DNA from: Eucommia ulmoides
Lineage: Eukaryota > Streptophyta > Magnoliopsida > Garryales > Eucommiaceae
Length of the DNA: 64,000 bases
NCBI GenBank assembly: GCA_016647705.1
Contig: CM028330.1
Location: forward strand, 47,210,397-47,274,396
Direction of reading: 5' to 3'
Made by a program: the position numbers and the translations under genes. Of the stretch, positions 34,690-44,779 are shown piece by piece (the first letter of the stretch is position 1; every line of letters starts with the position of its first letter). Below the pieces are notes generated by a model. The model was given only the letters and a program-made list of their open reading frames with translations. It was not told where the DNA came from and did no database searches.

Positions 34690-34860
34690 TTTGAAAAAAA
34701 AATTGAGATAATTGAGAAGTGAGAAACATAAACAATATATTGAATAGTATGAGAAAAGATACAAAGAATACAACGTTATACACAAGTATTTATAGGGAAA
34801 GTGAGGGTTAGGATTTTGCTCTAATAGGTCAAATGGACCAAGTCCATTATTACATTAACA
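34690..34860 (-). mobile_element. Partial 3' LTR of a copia element
   Basis: On the minus strand a polypurine tract TTGAGGGGGAA (34861-34871) is followed by an LTR start TGTTAATGTAATAATGG at 34860. A TATA box CCCTATAAATAC lies at about 34785-34797, in the position expected for an LTR promoter. The LTR 3' part is lost near 34690. Confidence 0.7.
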
Positions 34861-34864
34861 TTCC

Positions 34865-35757
34865 CCCTCAAACTCAAGGCAGTAAATAGAAGGTGAACTT
34901 GAATTTGGAAACCAGAGAGTGAAAGCGTCTGGGTGGATGAACTTTTGTGAAAATATATACTGTCTGATTGACTGAATTGACATATTGTAGACGAATCATA
35001 TTCTAAATAATGTGATAACAAATGAAGTGACAATCAATCTCGATGTGTTTTGTACGCTCGTGGAATACATCATTATGAGAGATCTGAATAACACTCCTGT
35101 TGTCACAGTATAGGGTAGTGGTAGTAGAAAAAGTGATGCCCATGTCAGTAAGTAGCCATCGAAACCAAAGAAGTTCTTGAGTTGCATCAGTCATGATACG
35201 ATATCCAGTTTCAGTACTAAAGCGAACAACTACTGTTTGTTTCGTACTACGTCAGAAAATGAGAGAATTGCCAAAAAAAAAAAAAAAAACAGTAACCAGT
35301 ACTTGAATGTCTGTTAGTGGGTCTCCGGCCCAATTGATATCAGAATAAGTTTGTAAGACGGGAGTACATTGAGTTGAAAAATAAAGCCCATGAAATAAAG
35401 TACCCTTGACATACCGAAGAATACAAAGAACAACCTAGTAATGGGTGGTCCGAGGAGCGGACAAGAACTGACTGACCTAATGAACGACATAGACAATGTC
35501 AGGGCGAGTGACAGTAAGATATACAAGACTTCTAACCAGTTGCCAATATAGAGTGACATCTTGAAGAGGTGAACCATCGAGTGTGGTTAGTCTGACGTTC
35601 GGCTCAAGAGGAGTAGTGATAGTGGTTGAGTCAGTGATCCCAACTTTGAAAAAGAGATCTGAGGCATATTTGGCTTGAGAAAGAAAATATCCATCAGAAC
35701 CAAATGAGATCAGGTTTAGAAAATATCGTGAGATGGATTTGGAGAAAATATCATCGC
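34865..35757 (-). pseudogene. Copia reverse transcriptase C-terminus and RNase H fragment
   Basis: Read leftward, it encodes the copia stretch around YWQLVRSLVYLTVTRPDI, then QFLSAPRTTHY, ILRYVKGTLFHGLYFS and an RNase H domain with DINWAGDPLTD, an ELLWFRWLL block, TLYCDNRSVIQISHND and FHERTKHIEIDCHFI. These are the usual signatures of plant copia pol tails. Frames are broken by a poly-T/poly-A indel near 35275-35290 and by scattered stops. The upstream part (gag to RT palm) is missing where it abuts the TRIM-like repeat. It belongs to a different copia lineage from the Sireviruses further right. Confidence 0.8.
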
Positions 35758-35797
35758 AGTCAAATCGTTCGTGCTAACCGGGGGTTGCACTTAAGGG

Positions 35798-36104
35798 TGG
35801 GGTTAGATTCTTATCCCACGTCAACTATTTGAGAGTTTCAAAACCACTATATAAATCAAAGGAGTTATTCCACTTAGCACCATATGGTTTTAAGTTGAAA
35901 CCTCCTAACATAGTATCAGAGTCAAGGTTATGGGTCTCCCATTCTCTCGTAGTCAAATCATTCGTGCAAACAGGAGGTTGCACTTAAGGGCGGGTGAAAG
36001 ATTTATGTCCTACATCGCTCATCTGAGAATTCCTAAGCCACTATATAAATCAAGGGAGTTATTCCACTTAGCACCATATGATTTTAAGTTGGAACCTCCT
36101 AACA
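35798..36104 (+). mobile_element. TRIM-like miniature LTR element
   Basis: Two direct repeats of about 110 bp (35798-35910 and 35995-36104) begin TG and end CCTCCTAACA. The first is followed immediately by TAGTATCAGAGTC (35911-35923), close to the initiator-Met tRNA primer-binding site TGGTATCAGAGC. The second is preceded by a purine-rich AAGGGCGGG. The internal part is only about 84 bp. The segment just left of the first repeat (35758-35797) also matches the internal region, so this is part of a longer LTR-internal-LTR array. No target-site duplication was found. Confidence 0.75.
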
Positions 36105-36263
36105 GTTAAAAATGAACTATCGAAAAAGAGTTGTTAAAAATGAATTGTGAACTGTTTGATAAATTTGTCAAAAAATAGTTATTAAACAGGAGAAACACGC
36201 AATGAATGTTTAATAAATATTTGTGTAAAAATATTGAAAAACTATTAAATTACTAAAATAAAC

Positions 36264-36265
<2 letters not shown>

Positions 36266-36306
<41 letters not shown>
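36266..36306. repeat. (AT)n microsatellite
   Basis: An uninterrupted AT run of about 40 bp followed by a TTTA run. Confidence 0.95.
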
Positions 36307-36310
<4 letters not shown>

Positions 36311-36508
36311 TTATTTATTTCTAATATTAACCAAATATAAAAAAGTTGTATTAATCTATGATTTATATAAAAATTCATAAATGAATACTTTAAATGTTAG
36401 AAATAAAAAATTAAATATTATAAAATAAACAATTTTAAACATAGAAAAGCTAAAATATCATCAAACAAGAAAAATTAAATATGATTTTGTGATAATAAAA
36501 TAAAAATA

Positions 36509-36925
36509 AGAATAGTATTATTATATAAAATTTTATAAATTCAAGGAGTTTCTATTGGTTTTTAAAAACACAAATCTTCTAATTTCAAAAGTCGAAAAAA
36601 AAAGAAGAGAAGCTTGCCCTTTTTTTTTTTTTTTTTTTAAGCTGTTAACCAATTCAAAAGTCGTTTAAAAAAAGAGAAGCTCGTCCTTTTTTTTTAAGCT
36701 GATAGTATTATTATGTAAAATTTTATCAATTCAAGGAGTTTCTATTGGTTTTTAGAAACACAAATCTTCTAATTTCAAAAGTCATCCAAAAAAAGAGAAG
36801 CTCGACAATTTTATTTTATTTTATTTATTTATTTAAATTGATAACCAATTCAAAAGTCATTTAAAAAAAGAGAAGCTCGCCCCTTTTTTTTTGTTTTGTT
36901 TTGTTTTTTAAGCTGATAACCAAAC
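36509..36925. repeat. Local tandem duplication, unit about 200 bp with internal sub-repeats
   Basis: The phrase TTCAAGGAGTTTCTATTGG occurs at about 36540 and 36731. Each copy is followed by CACAAATCTTCTAATTTC, an AAAAGAGAAGCTCG word and a poly-T/AAGCTGATA segment. The AATTCAAAAGTC...GAAGCTCG sub-unit occurs four times in total. It lies upstream of the SAUR promoter; no function is evident. Confidence 0.85.
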
Positions 36926-37180
36926 ACAATTAGACGAATTCTCCCTTCCTAGCTCACCCAAAAATTAAATTTTTTAAATTAAATACATAAATAATTACAT
37001 ATAATTTTTTAAATTTTAATTTTGAAACAAGAAACCGCAAATCTCAATAGAATTGAAAAACAAGCAAGGGTCTAAATGAAAATTCATGCCAATGGCGCCG
37101 AAAAAATCCAACAGTGCGCAGCTGGTTTTGCACCAACCAGGGTTACAAGTATCCGCACTTTTGCAACCCACCAAGCGGCT

Positions 37181-37188
37181 GGGCCCAC
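37181..37188. promoter_or_regulatory. TCP-type site GGGCCCAC in the SAUR promoter
   Basis: The inverse complement GTGGGCCC fits the class II TCP consensus GTGGNCCC and is part of the palindrome TGGGCCCA (37180-37187). It lies about 70 bp upstream of the TATA box. Some SAUR genes are known TCP targets; binding here is inference. Confidence 0.45.
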
Positions 37189-37252
37189 TCTTTTAAACCT
37201 TTCGTTTAACCCCTTGCTCGAAGTTACCCTTTTGCCCCCCCTCCCGTCCCTC

Positions 37253-37258
37253 TATATA
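37253..37258 (+). promoter_or_regulatory. TATA box of the SAUR gene
   Basis: CTATATAC, 83 bp before the start codon. It is followed by a CT-rich leader (TCTCTCTCTCTCT, 37300-37313), a usual plant core-promoter and leader arrangement, which places transcription start near 37285. Confidence 0.7.
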
Positions 37259-37335
37259 CGCGAACCTTCCGGACCCTTTCTCAGCGCCCACAAAATCCTC
37301 TCTCTCTCTCTCTACATTTGAGCTTAGCAAGAGCC

Positions 37336-37719
37336 ATGGCGAAAGGAGCAGGAAAGATGACCAAATTGAAGTCGGTCCTAAAGAGAATGCAATCATTCGG
37401 CAAGCTCAGCCGAGGCGCCGGCACCGGAAACGCAGTGGCGGCGGCAGAGAGCCACTCTTTCTCTTCCTCAGACGACTCGTACGACAAGATCTCCGGGGAC
37501 CTCCACACCGTGTACGTCGGCAAATCCCGCCGTCGGTACCTCGTTAACTCCGACGTCGTCGACCATCCTCTATTCCGGGAGCTAGTGGAGCGTTCCGGCG
37601 ACGACTCCGTCACCGTCGGTTGCGAAGTCGTACTGTTCGAGCACTTACTTTGGATGCTGGAGAATGCCGATCCTCAGCCGGAGTCGTTAGAGGAGCTCGT
37701 CGAGTTTTACGCCTGCTGA
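37336..37719 (+). CDS. SAUR76/78-like small auxin-up RNA protein
   Basis: A single-exon frame of 127 codons plus TGA starts MAKGAGKMTKLKSVLKRMQS. I chose ATG 37336, in the context AGAGCCATGGCG, because it gives the MAKG start of the SAUR76/77/78 group; the six in-frame codons before it lack an ATG. A basic amphipathic N-terminus is followed by a Ser/Ala-rich linker and the auxin_inducible core: TVYVGKSRRRYLVNSD, DHPLFRELVERSG, CEVVLFEHLLWMLENAD and a C-terminal ELVEFYAC. These signatures are diagnostic for the subgroup. Most SAURs act in cell expansion by inhibiting PP2C.D phosphatases; Arabidopsis SAUR76-78 have been linked to ethylene receptors and growth. It is intact, GC-rich relative to its surroundings, and isolated among transposons. 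Confidence 0.93.
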   Translation: MAKGAGKMTKLKSVLKRMQSFGKLSRGAGTGNAVAAAESHSFSSSDDSYDKISGDLHTVYVGKSRRRYLVNSDVVDHPLFRELVERSGDDSVTVGCEVVLFEHLLWMLENADPQPESLEELVEFYAC

Positions 37720-38125
37720 GAGGGTATTATCGGTAATTCAAAAGATCATGCTGCCACATCAGCAGGGCGTTGGTTCTCTGCGGTGCTCCTTACAGTATAT
37801 ATTTGTAAATGTGTTTCCGACCGAATAATGAGAACGAAAACGTGAGAAAAACAAAGAAAAATACTTAGAGGCTGAGTGGACGGTGAGGATTAACCCATTT
37901 TACATCGGCTAATTTCGATGGAGGCCTTAATGGGCATTTTCGGTATTGTATGCATCTTATTATTAATTCTTTAAATTCAACTTTTTGTTGTCTTATTTTG
38001 CACACCCCCTTTTTTTTTTTTTTTTAGCGACTGGTTTTCTGTTTTCTTTTCTTCTCTTTTCGAGTTATTAAGGTTTGTCCGTCAATGTTATCATGAAAAG
38101 TAAAAATAGAACTAGATATGTTTGC
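37720..38125 (+). other. SAUR 3' flank with probable polyadenylation region
   Basis: AATAATGAGAA near 37824 and ATATATTTGTAAATGTG near 37797-37813 could serve as near-upstream and far-upstream poly(A) elements. ATTTGTAAA loosely recalls the last block of the SAUR DST instability element, but the other blocks are not evident. No further gene before 38128. Confidence 0.35.
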
Positions 38126-38128
38126 TTA

Positions 38129-38725
38129 GGTGCCGTTTGTTTAGTGTTTCTACTTTTTTGAACCCAACTGAAATGGGTTCGGTTGAGTTGAATTGGGTTG
38201 GGTTGAAAATTTTGGGAATAGAATTACGTTTGGTAACGACAATTTTTATTTTGTGCTGAGAACAGAATGTGTTTGGTAACGATTTTATCCTAAAATTAAA
38301 TTTTTTTTTTTTAATTTTTTTTTTTGTTTGGTGGCGGTCAGACGGCGGCGGCGGCAGCGGCAGCGGCGGAGGTGGTCGGCGACGGTCGCCGGAGGTAGCC
38401 GGCGGCAGCGAAAGGCCGCCGGAGGTGGCCGGGACGGCGGTCGGTCGCCGGACGGTCGCCGGCGGCGACAGGCGGTGGCGGGTGGTGGTGGTCGGCCGGC
38501 AGATGAAGTCGGAAGTTGAGAACTTTGGGTTGAGTTTTTTGGGCACAAAAAGAAACAAATTTTTTTTGTTTCTGGTTTCTTTAGGATTTTGAGAATCAAT
38601 TCCTATTTTTTGAGTTGGATTGAGTTGGGTTTTGTGCGTTGCCAAATACGTTCCCAACAATCAATCCCTGAATTTTTGGGTTGGGTTGGGTTGGGTTTGG
38701 TTGGGAACACTAACCAAACGGGGCC
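38129..38725. mobile_element. PIF/Harbinger-type MITE with GC-rich core, TSD TTA
   Basis: The terminal inverted repeats GGTGCCGTTTGTTTAGTGTT and GGCCCCGTTTGGTTAGTGTT match at 17 of 20. The direct repeat TTA flanks both ends (38126-38128 and 38726-38728), as for Tourist/Harbinger insertions. The element is 597 bp. The ends contain runs of GGGTTGGGTT. The core at about 38334-38515 is a GGCGGC/GGTCGCCGG-rich block with CG density far above anything else in the window. Apparent open frames there are Gly/Arg or Pro/Arg low-complexity and are not called as genes. Confidence 0.85.
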
Positions 38726-38729
38726 TTAC

Positions 38730-40377
38730 TTTTTTGTTTTATGATGTACGAAGCTAAATCATTAGATATGGTGTTTTTTTTTTTATTGTTCTTGGGCTAT
38801 AGTTTCTGCACAACACATCTTGTTGGTAGATCTATCGGTGTTGTACTTTCAGTGTAAGAATTAATAGAGTTTAAGTCTGAAAAATATTTTGATAGAGTTT
38901 TTCTCAATAAATTGTACGAACCTTATTCTGGTGGCCGTGTGAGAAGACTTACTTGGCTAGTCTTTCTTGAGATCCTGTTTATCTCTCGTAATCCTCGTGA
39001 GATTAACCGGATTAAGAGTTGTGTGCCTGTTAAATAAATCATTAGATCTGTTTTTCTTATTTGGTGAGATTCGGTAATAGGTTCCGAGCAATGGGTTAAG
39101 GCTCGAGCTTGGGGTGTGTGTGCTCAGCCTCTACTGTTCCAAGACTAAGCAATCTCATGTAATTCCGAACTGAACCCTCGGGCTACATAAGGTCCCTCAG
39201 GCTAATAAGGTTCTAGGTGAAGTTTGGGTTCCCATTGTTGCTCATGACCTCACTCTTCTTGCCCATCTAGTAGTGCCCGCCGAAACTTTTCGAAATATCC
39301 TTCATCACTTTTAATTGGTCATTTGCACTATTTTATAATTATTTCTTATATGAATCATATCTTTTAATATGTAATTTCAAAATTTTAATAACATTCAAAT
39401 TAATAGTTCTAAGATCAAGTGTAATTAAAAAAGGGAAGTCAATTATAATTAAAATAACTAAGATAAAATTTAGTTACTAACTTTTTAGTTACAAACTAGA
39501 TGATTTAGGCTACAAAGTGGGTGGCGACGGTGGTGAATGGTTACAGTTAACGACAATGAATTGCAAAACTTCAAATTAATTGCAAAACTACAAATTAATT
39601 GTAAAATTCATGATACCCATATTGAAAATGTAATGTAGAATAAAATATGGAATTACTTTACCCTTATTTTAATTCTAAATCCAATAAATATAGATTGGAG
39701 ATTTTATTTTATTTTTTATTTTTAATTAATGGCTCACCCGTGAACAATTGTGCTCCTCAAGTGGAATTAACGGTGTAATTTGTTTCCTTCCGTAACATAC
39801 GTTTGAAATGTTGGATGGAATAAAATAATGAAATTGATGCTGTAATTAGTTACACCATAATAATCGTCCCAATATATATTGTTTAGCAATTGACCCCATT
39901 AATTTTATGGATAACTAACGAATAGGTGTGAACATTCATGGTCTATAAATCGAAAGAAAATGATGCATCCATAAATCGACAAATCCTATGAGTTTGATTG
40001 TAGGTTTTTTTAATTTCAAAGTGCTTAATGGATTACCGATCAGCTTATTGGTTTCTCTTCAAGATTTATTTCCACCCAATTGGACTGATTTCTTCAAGTG
40101 CATGCACAAGAAGCTAGACTCGGTTAGTGTACATGAAATTTATTTAAGATTTTATTGTTGTTTGTCACTTCGGTTATTGATGTCCACCTTCTCATAGTTA
40201 GCGGGGTTGTGACCTCTCACTAGCAATAACTCCTCTTTATTCTTCTGTCCAGGATATTTTAGATATCTATCAGGAGGAATATAGGTTTTACCAAATCTAC
40301 GAGGAATTTGTGTACTGGATGCATTTACTGTTGTCGGTTCCATATTTCTAGTTTGTTTATCTTGCTCGGTGTCTAAT
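38730..40377. other. Spacer with no confident gene
   Basis: The segment 38760-39310 has near-random composition but no long frame. 39310-39970 is AT-rich. At 40152-40343 (-) a 63-codon frame ending in a Pro/Arg-rich phrase, PRRFGKTYIPPDRY, faintly resembles the copia linker between integrase and reverse transcriptase (PRR-x-R-x-x-x-PP-x-RY). It may be a transposon scrap; I would not call it a gene. Confidence 0.45.
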
Positions 40378-40382
40378 ACCTC

Positions 40383-42513
40383 CGTTGGCCCACAGATCTA
40401 CCCGAGAGGAGATGAGGGTAGTTATAAAAATTTAGACACACAAGTTATCAATTTCCCTAATTGATTATTATCTTGTATAAGTGAAAATGTTTTTAACTAA
40501 GTGTACAACCAAACAACCAAAATATAACAAGCAGCATATCGATTTATCCTGGTTCGGTAAGCTATTTTTACCTACGTCCAGTCCCCCGATCTCAACAGGA
40601 CTTTCACAATCTACTAATCCTCTTATTCCTTTCCCAGGTAGGAACCGAACTGTTACAATCCTTTTCGCAAGTTTAGGATTAATCTAATTCCTTTTGCAGA
40701 CTCAAAATTAAATCTTTACACTTTCACACTATTACACTTTTTTCATTTTCACAGGTTTAGGAAGAACCTTATTTTTTTTAAGGTTAAAGATTAATCTAAT
40801 TCTATTACAAGAAGAATAAAAAATCTAATTCTTTTAATAGGTTAAAGATTAAACCTAATCATTTTTTCAAACTAAAGGTCAAACCCTAACAACCCTGATT
40901 AGACACCATCCCAAATATATCTAATCCACTCAAACTGGCAAAGATTAAAAAAAATAAAAAATCATGAGTTTCTTCTCTCAGGAATTTTTACCACCTCAAA
41001 ATATTTATGCTCAATTAATTTTCCAAAAAACTATGAGAAGAATTATGTGAGAAATGAATCTGATTAAACGCAATTTAAAACACAAATAATACGTAATCAG
41101 ATTTCGCCGACAAAAATCGTTTCTTTAAGATATGCAAGTAATTCAATCTAGAAAACGATTTTTCTAATAAAAATATTCCAAATTATCAATTAGATAGTAT
41201 AAGAAAAGTACTTAAATCAACTTGGACATATCTTATCGGGATTTCTTGAAAACAGATAAGATAACTCAGTATATATCAAAATCGATGATTAAGACTTTTA
41301 CGCACTTAAATCAATAACTCTTTTAGAATCACTCTCTTAGAAATATTTCAACAAAAATCACTCACTTTAAAATAAAGGCTGATTGTTCTTGATTGATGAA
41401 AGTTGAAAACACAAATCTCTATAAGTAGAATTCAAACTAGGTCTATAACGACTAGTTTCAAAAGATATGACCAAAATTATCATTATAAGACCCCATATAT
41501 CATGTACTATCAAAGTAGGTATATTTAATTTAAAATACTCTTAGAAAAGCTGGATCTGGTCTCCATAACTTTTTAGATTCAAAACACTTAAATATAGGAA
41601 ATAGTTTTACTAATTCAATTCAAAAAATTAATTAATATATAGACAAAATTGATAGGATCTTAATGATGTATGATATATAAGAGTAATATACTCAAATACC
41701 CAAAAAATATTTTTCCCTAACGTTCAAAACCATAGGATTTAAGTAAAAGATCACGCGAAAACGAAACAGTCAAAGTCAATTGTTCTGTACTTGTTGGTCG
41801 ATTGGCCTACCATCGGTTAACCGACCCCTGCAATTGTTATTTTTTTTTTATTATTGCTTAGTTTTCCATTGGTCGACCAGCCCTCCTAGTCGGTTAACCG
41901 ATTCGGTCAGTGAGCTCCTTCTTTTAACTCCCTTCAAGTCACTGTTTTCGTTAGTCGACCGACCCATTTTGATCGAATTGGCCAGTAACTTCCTCGCACA
42001 TCTTATTTAAAGCTACTTTTATGGTTAGTTGACCAACCTTTTTCGTCAATTAACTGAATTAATCAGAAACTTTATCATTTTATGTGTTAAAAACATTTTC
42101 TCACTTCAATACTTTGTTCAAAATATTTTTATAATTTTAACACTTTATAAAATATATTAGGATCTTAAATTTGTCATTTTTTAGGGTAATGCACATAAGA
42201 TTACTCCTTTTAAAGTATCATAAATTATCCTAATTTAGGTTGCATTAAGATTATAAGAGTGATGAACTGTTTTTACCTAATAATACAGATAATCTTCGAT
42301 ACTTCAAAAATCTTTAATGTCTTCACTTTGCACCCATCTTGAATCGCTTCATAAAATCTTTGTCTTGTAAATCTTTAACAATTAACCTTTTTTTTTTATT
42401 TATTCTTTTTCTCATTTAAATATATAAAACTTCTAATTTGAAATCACTTAATAAACTCATTAGTTCCTTAAAACATGAACGCTCAATTGTCCATCAAAAC
42501 ATTAGGTTCAACA
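40383..42513 (-). mobile_element. Solo LTR A of the Sirevirus family, TSD ACCTC/ACCTT
   Basis: Reverse-complemented, it aligns from the LTR 5' end (…GGTTCAACA at 42505-42513) to the LTR 3' end (GTTGGCCCACAG at 40384) with the LTRs at 44780-47005, 42599 and 52698. Flanking 5-mers ACCTC (40378-40382) and ACCTT (42514-42518) agree at four of five. No internal sequence is attached, so it is a solo LTR of about 2.13 kb. The region contains several GGTCGACC or GGTTAACCGA words (41800-42060). Confidence 0.78.
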
Positions 42514-42598
42514 ACCTTCACCAAGTCTATCTTTTATCAAGAGTTGGATTCTTAGAAAAATAATTCATCTAAGAATTCTACATTTCTAGAACTAAATA

Positions 42599-44641
42599 TG
42601 TTGGCTCAAAGATATACACAAGAAGAGGGGTAAATTAGGTAGTGAAAAAAAATTTAACCAATTAAATTAGACACAAATTATCAATTTTTCTAATTGATTA
42701 TTATCTTATTAAGAAGAGAACATGTGTTTAATTAAATACACACCCAAACAATAGAAATATAGCAATGCAGCACACAACAATTCAATCTGGTTTGACAAGC
42801 TATTCTTACCTGTGTCCAGTCCCCCGAGCTCCACAGGGATTTCACAATCCATTAACCCTTAATTCTTTTCCCAAGTAGGAAGCAAACCCTTACAATCCCC
42901 CCCCTTTTTTTTGTAGGCTCAAAATCAACCCTTTACAATCTCACAATATTACACTTATCATTTTCACAAGTTTTAGGAAGAACCTTATCTAACCCTAATT
43001 ATATTATAGGAAGAATCAAAACTTAATCTTTTAAAAGACAAAACATTAACCTAATTTTTTTTACAAGCTAAAGATCAAACTCTAATTTTTTCCTCAAAGA
43101 TTAAACCCTAATTACTTTGATTAGACATTGTTCCAAATATATATATCTAACCCGCTCAAACTCGCAAATACAAAAAATTCACAAGTTTCTTCCCGCATGA
43201 GCTTCTATCACCTTAAAACAATTTTGCTTAATTAATGTCCCAAAAACTATATGATAGATTCTATGTGAGGCACAAATTTAATTTAATTAATTTAAAGAAC
43301 AAATACTAAATAATCAGATTTCACAAATAAAAATAGTTTTAAAAGATTTTCAAGATATCAGATTTGAAAACGATTTTTCTAAAATACTTAATCCATGTAG
43401 TCAAATAAATAATCTAAGAAACCACTTTAATTAAACTAGAAAGATCTTACCTGGATTTCTTGAAACAATTACAATAGCTCAATGAAGAACGAAAACCGGT
43501 GATGAAAATATTTTCGTGCTTCGATCAAGAAGTCTTTCAATAATACTCTCTTATAAATTTCTTACTGTAAATTACTCTCTTATAATAGAAAAGGTTGATT
43601 GTTCTTAGTTATATTTCATTTGAAAACGCCGATCTATATATATAGAATTTTAATTAGACCTATAATGGCTAGTTCTCAAATGACAAGACTAAAATTGTCT
43701 CTTTAACACCCCATATATCATATAATATTAAAATAAATATATTCATTTTAAAAATAATTTTAGAAGAGCTCAATTTGGTCCCCAAATTTTTTTAAATTCA
43801 AAACACTTAAAGATATGAAGTAGTTTTGTTAATTCAATTCAAAGAATGATGTAATTTATGGACCAAATAGATAGGATATTAATAGTATATTATATATAAT
43901 AGTAAAATGCCTAAATCCCTTAAAAATATCTTTGTAAATTGTTTAAAACAATGTGATTTGGATGAAAAACCGAAACAATCAACATTTGACTATCTGACCC
44001 AGGCAGTTGACCGACCCCCTGTCGGTCGACTGCCCTTGCACTGGTAAATTTTTTTAACGTTACACTATCGGCAGTTGGTTAACTGACCTCCCCATTGGTT
44101 GACCAATTTGTCCAATGAGTTTTTCCTTGTTTTTTTCATTTCGGCTACTGGATTCATTAGCGACCAACCTAACTCATCGGTTGACTAAATTAGTCAATAG
44201 GTTGACCTTTTTAACTCTCTTAAGCTACTTTTTTCATTAGTCAAGCGACCTACTTCGTAGGTTGACTGAATGGACCAGAAAACTCATTATTTTATGTGTT
44301 AAAACTATTTTTCACTTAAACACTTTACCAAAAATATTTTTATGATTTAACACATTATAAATACTATTGTAGTACCTTAAACGTATCACTTTTTACTATG
44401 ACACATATAAGTTTATTCATTTTGAAGTGTTGTGTGTGATTTTAATTCGGGTTTTATTAAGAGCATAAAAGTAATGACTTGTTTTCATCTAAATGTCTTC
44501 AATGCTCTAAAAATCTTCATTATATTCAACTTTAACCCATCTTGAATTCCTTTGATTCTTCAATGATCGCTCCATGAATTTTTCAACAATTAATCTTTTT
44601 GACTAATTCTTTTTATCTAAATAGTAAAAAAAAAATTAACA
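42599..44641 (-). mobile_element. LTR B of the Sirevirus family, distal end lost
   Basis: It starts TGTTGGCTCAAAG at 42599 (the inverse of the LTR 3' end) and aligns with LTR A and LTR C to about 44590. The last roughly 120 bp (LTR 5' end) are shortened or rearranged. No target-site duplication could be confirmed. It carries GTTGACCGACC, GGTCGACTG and related words at about 43990-44270. Confidence 0.7.
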
Positions 44642-44779
44642 TGGTCTGGATTTCCTATATGACCTATTCGATATTGTTAGACCAAATATCTACCTAAGAG
44701 GGGGGCTAAATTGGGTTGTGACAAAAATTCAAGCAATTAAATCAAATACAAGTTATCAATTTATCTAATTAATTATTAT

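Noticed and set aside
38269..38660. Open frames of 60-180 codons on both strands across the GC-rich block
   Set aside because: They are Gly/Arg- or Pro/Arg-rich low-complexity frames created by the triplet-rich core of a MITE and overlap each other on both strands.
40152..40343. Small gene starting MEPTTVNASSTQIPRRFGKT
   Set aside because: At most a faint resemblance to a copia linker; no other support for a gene.
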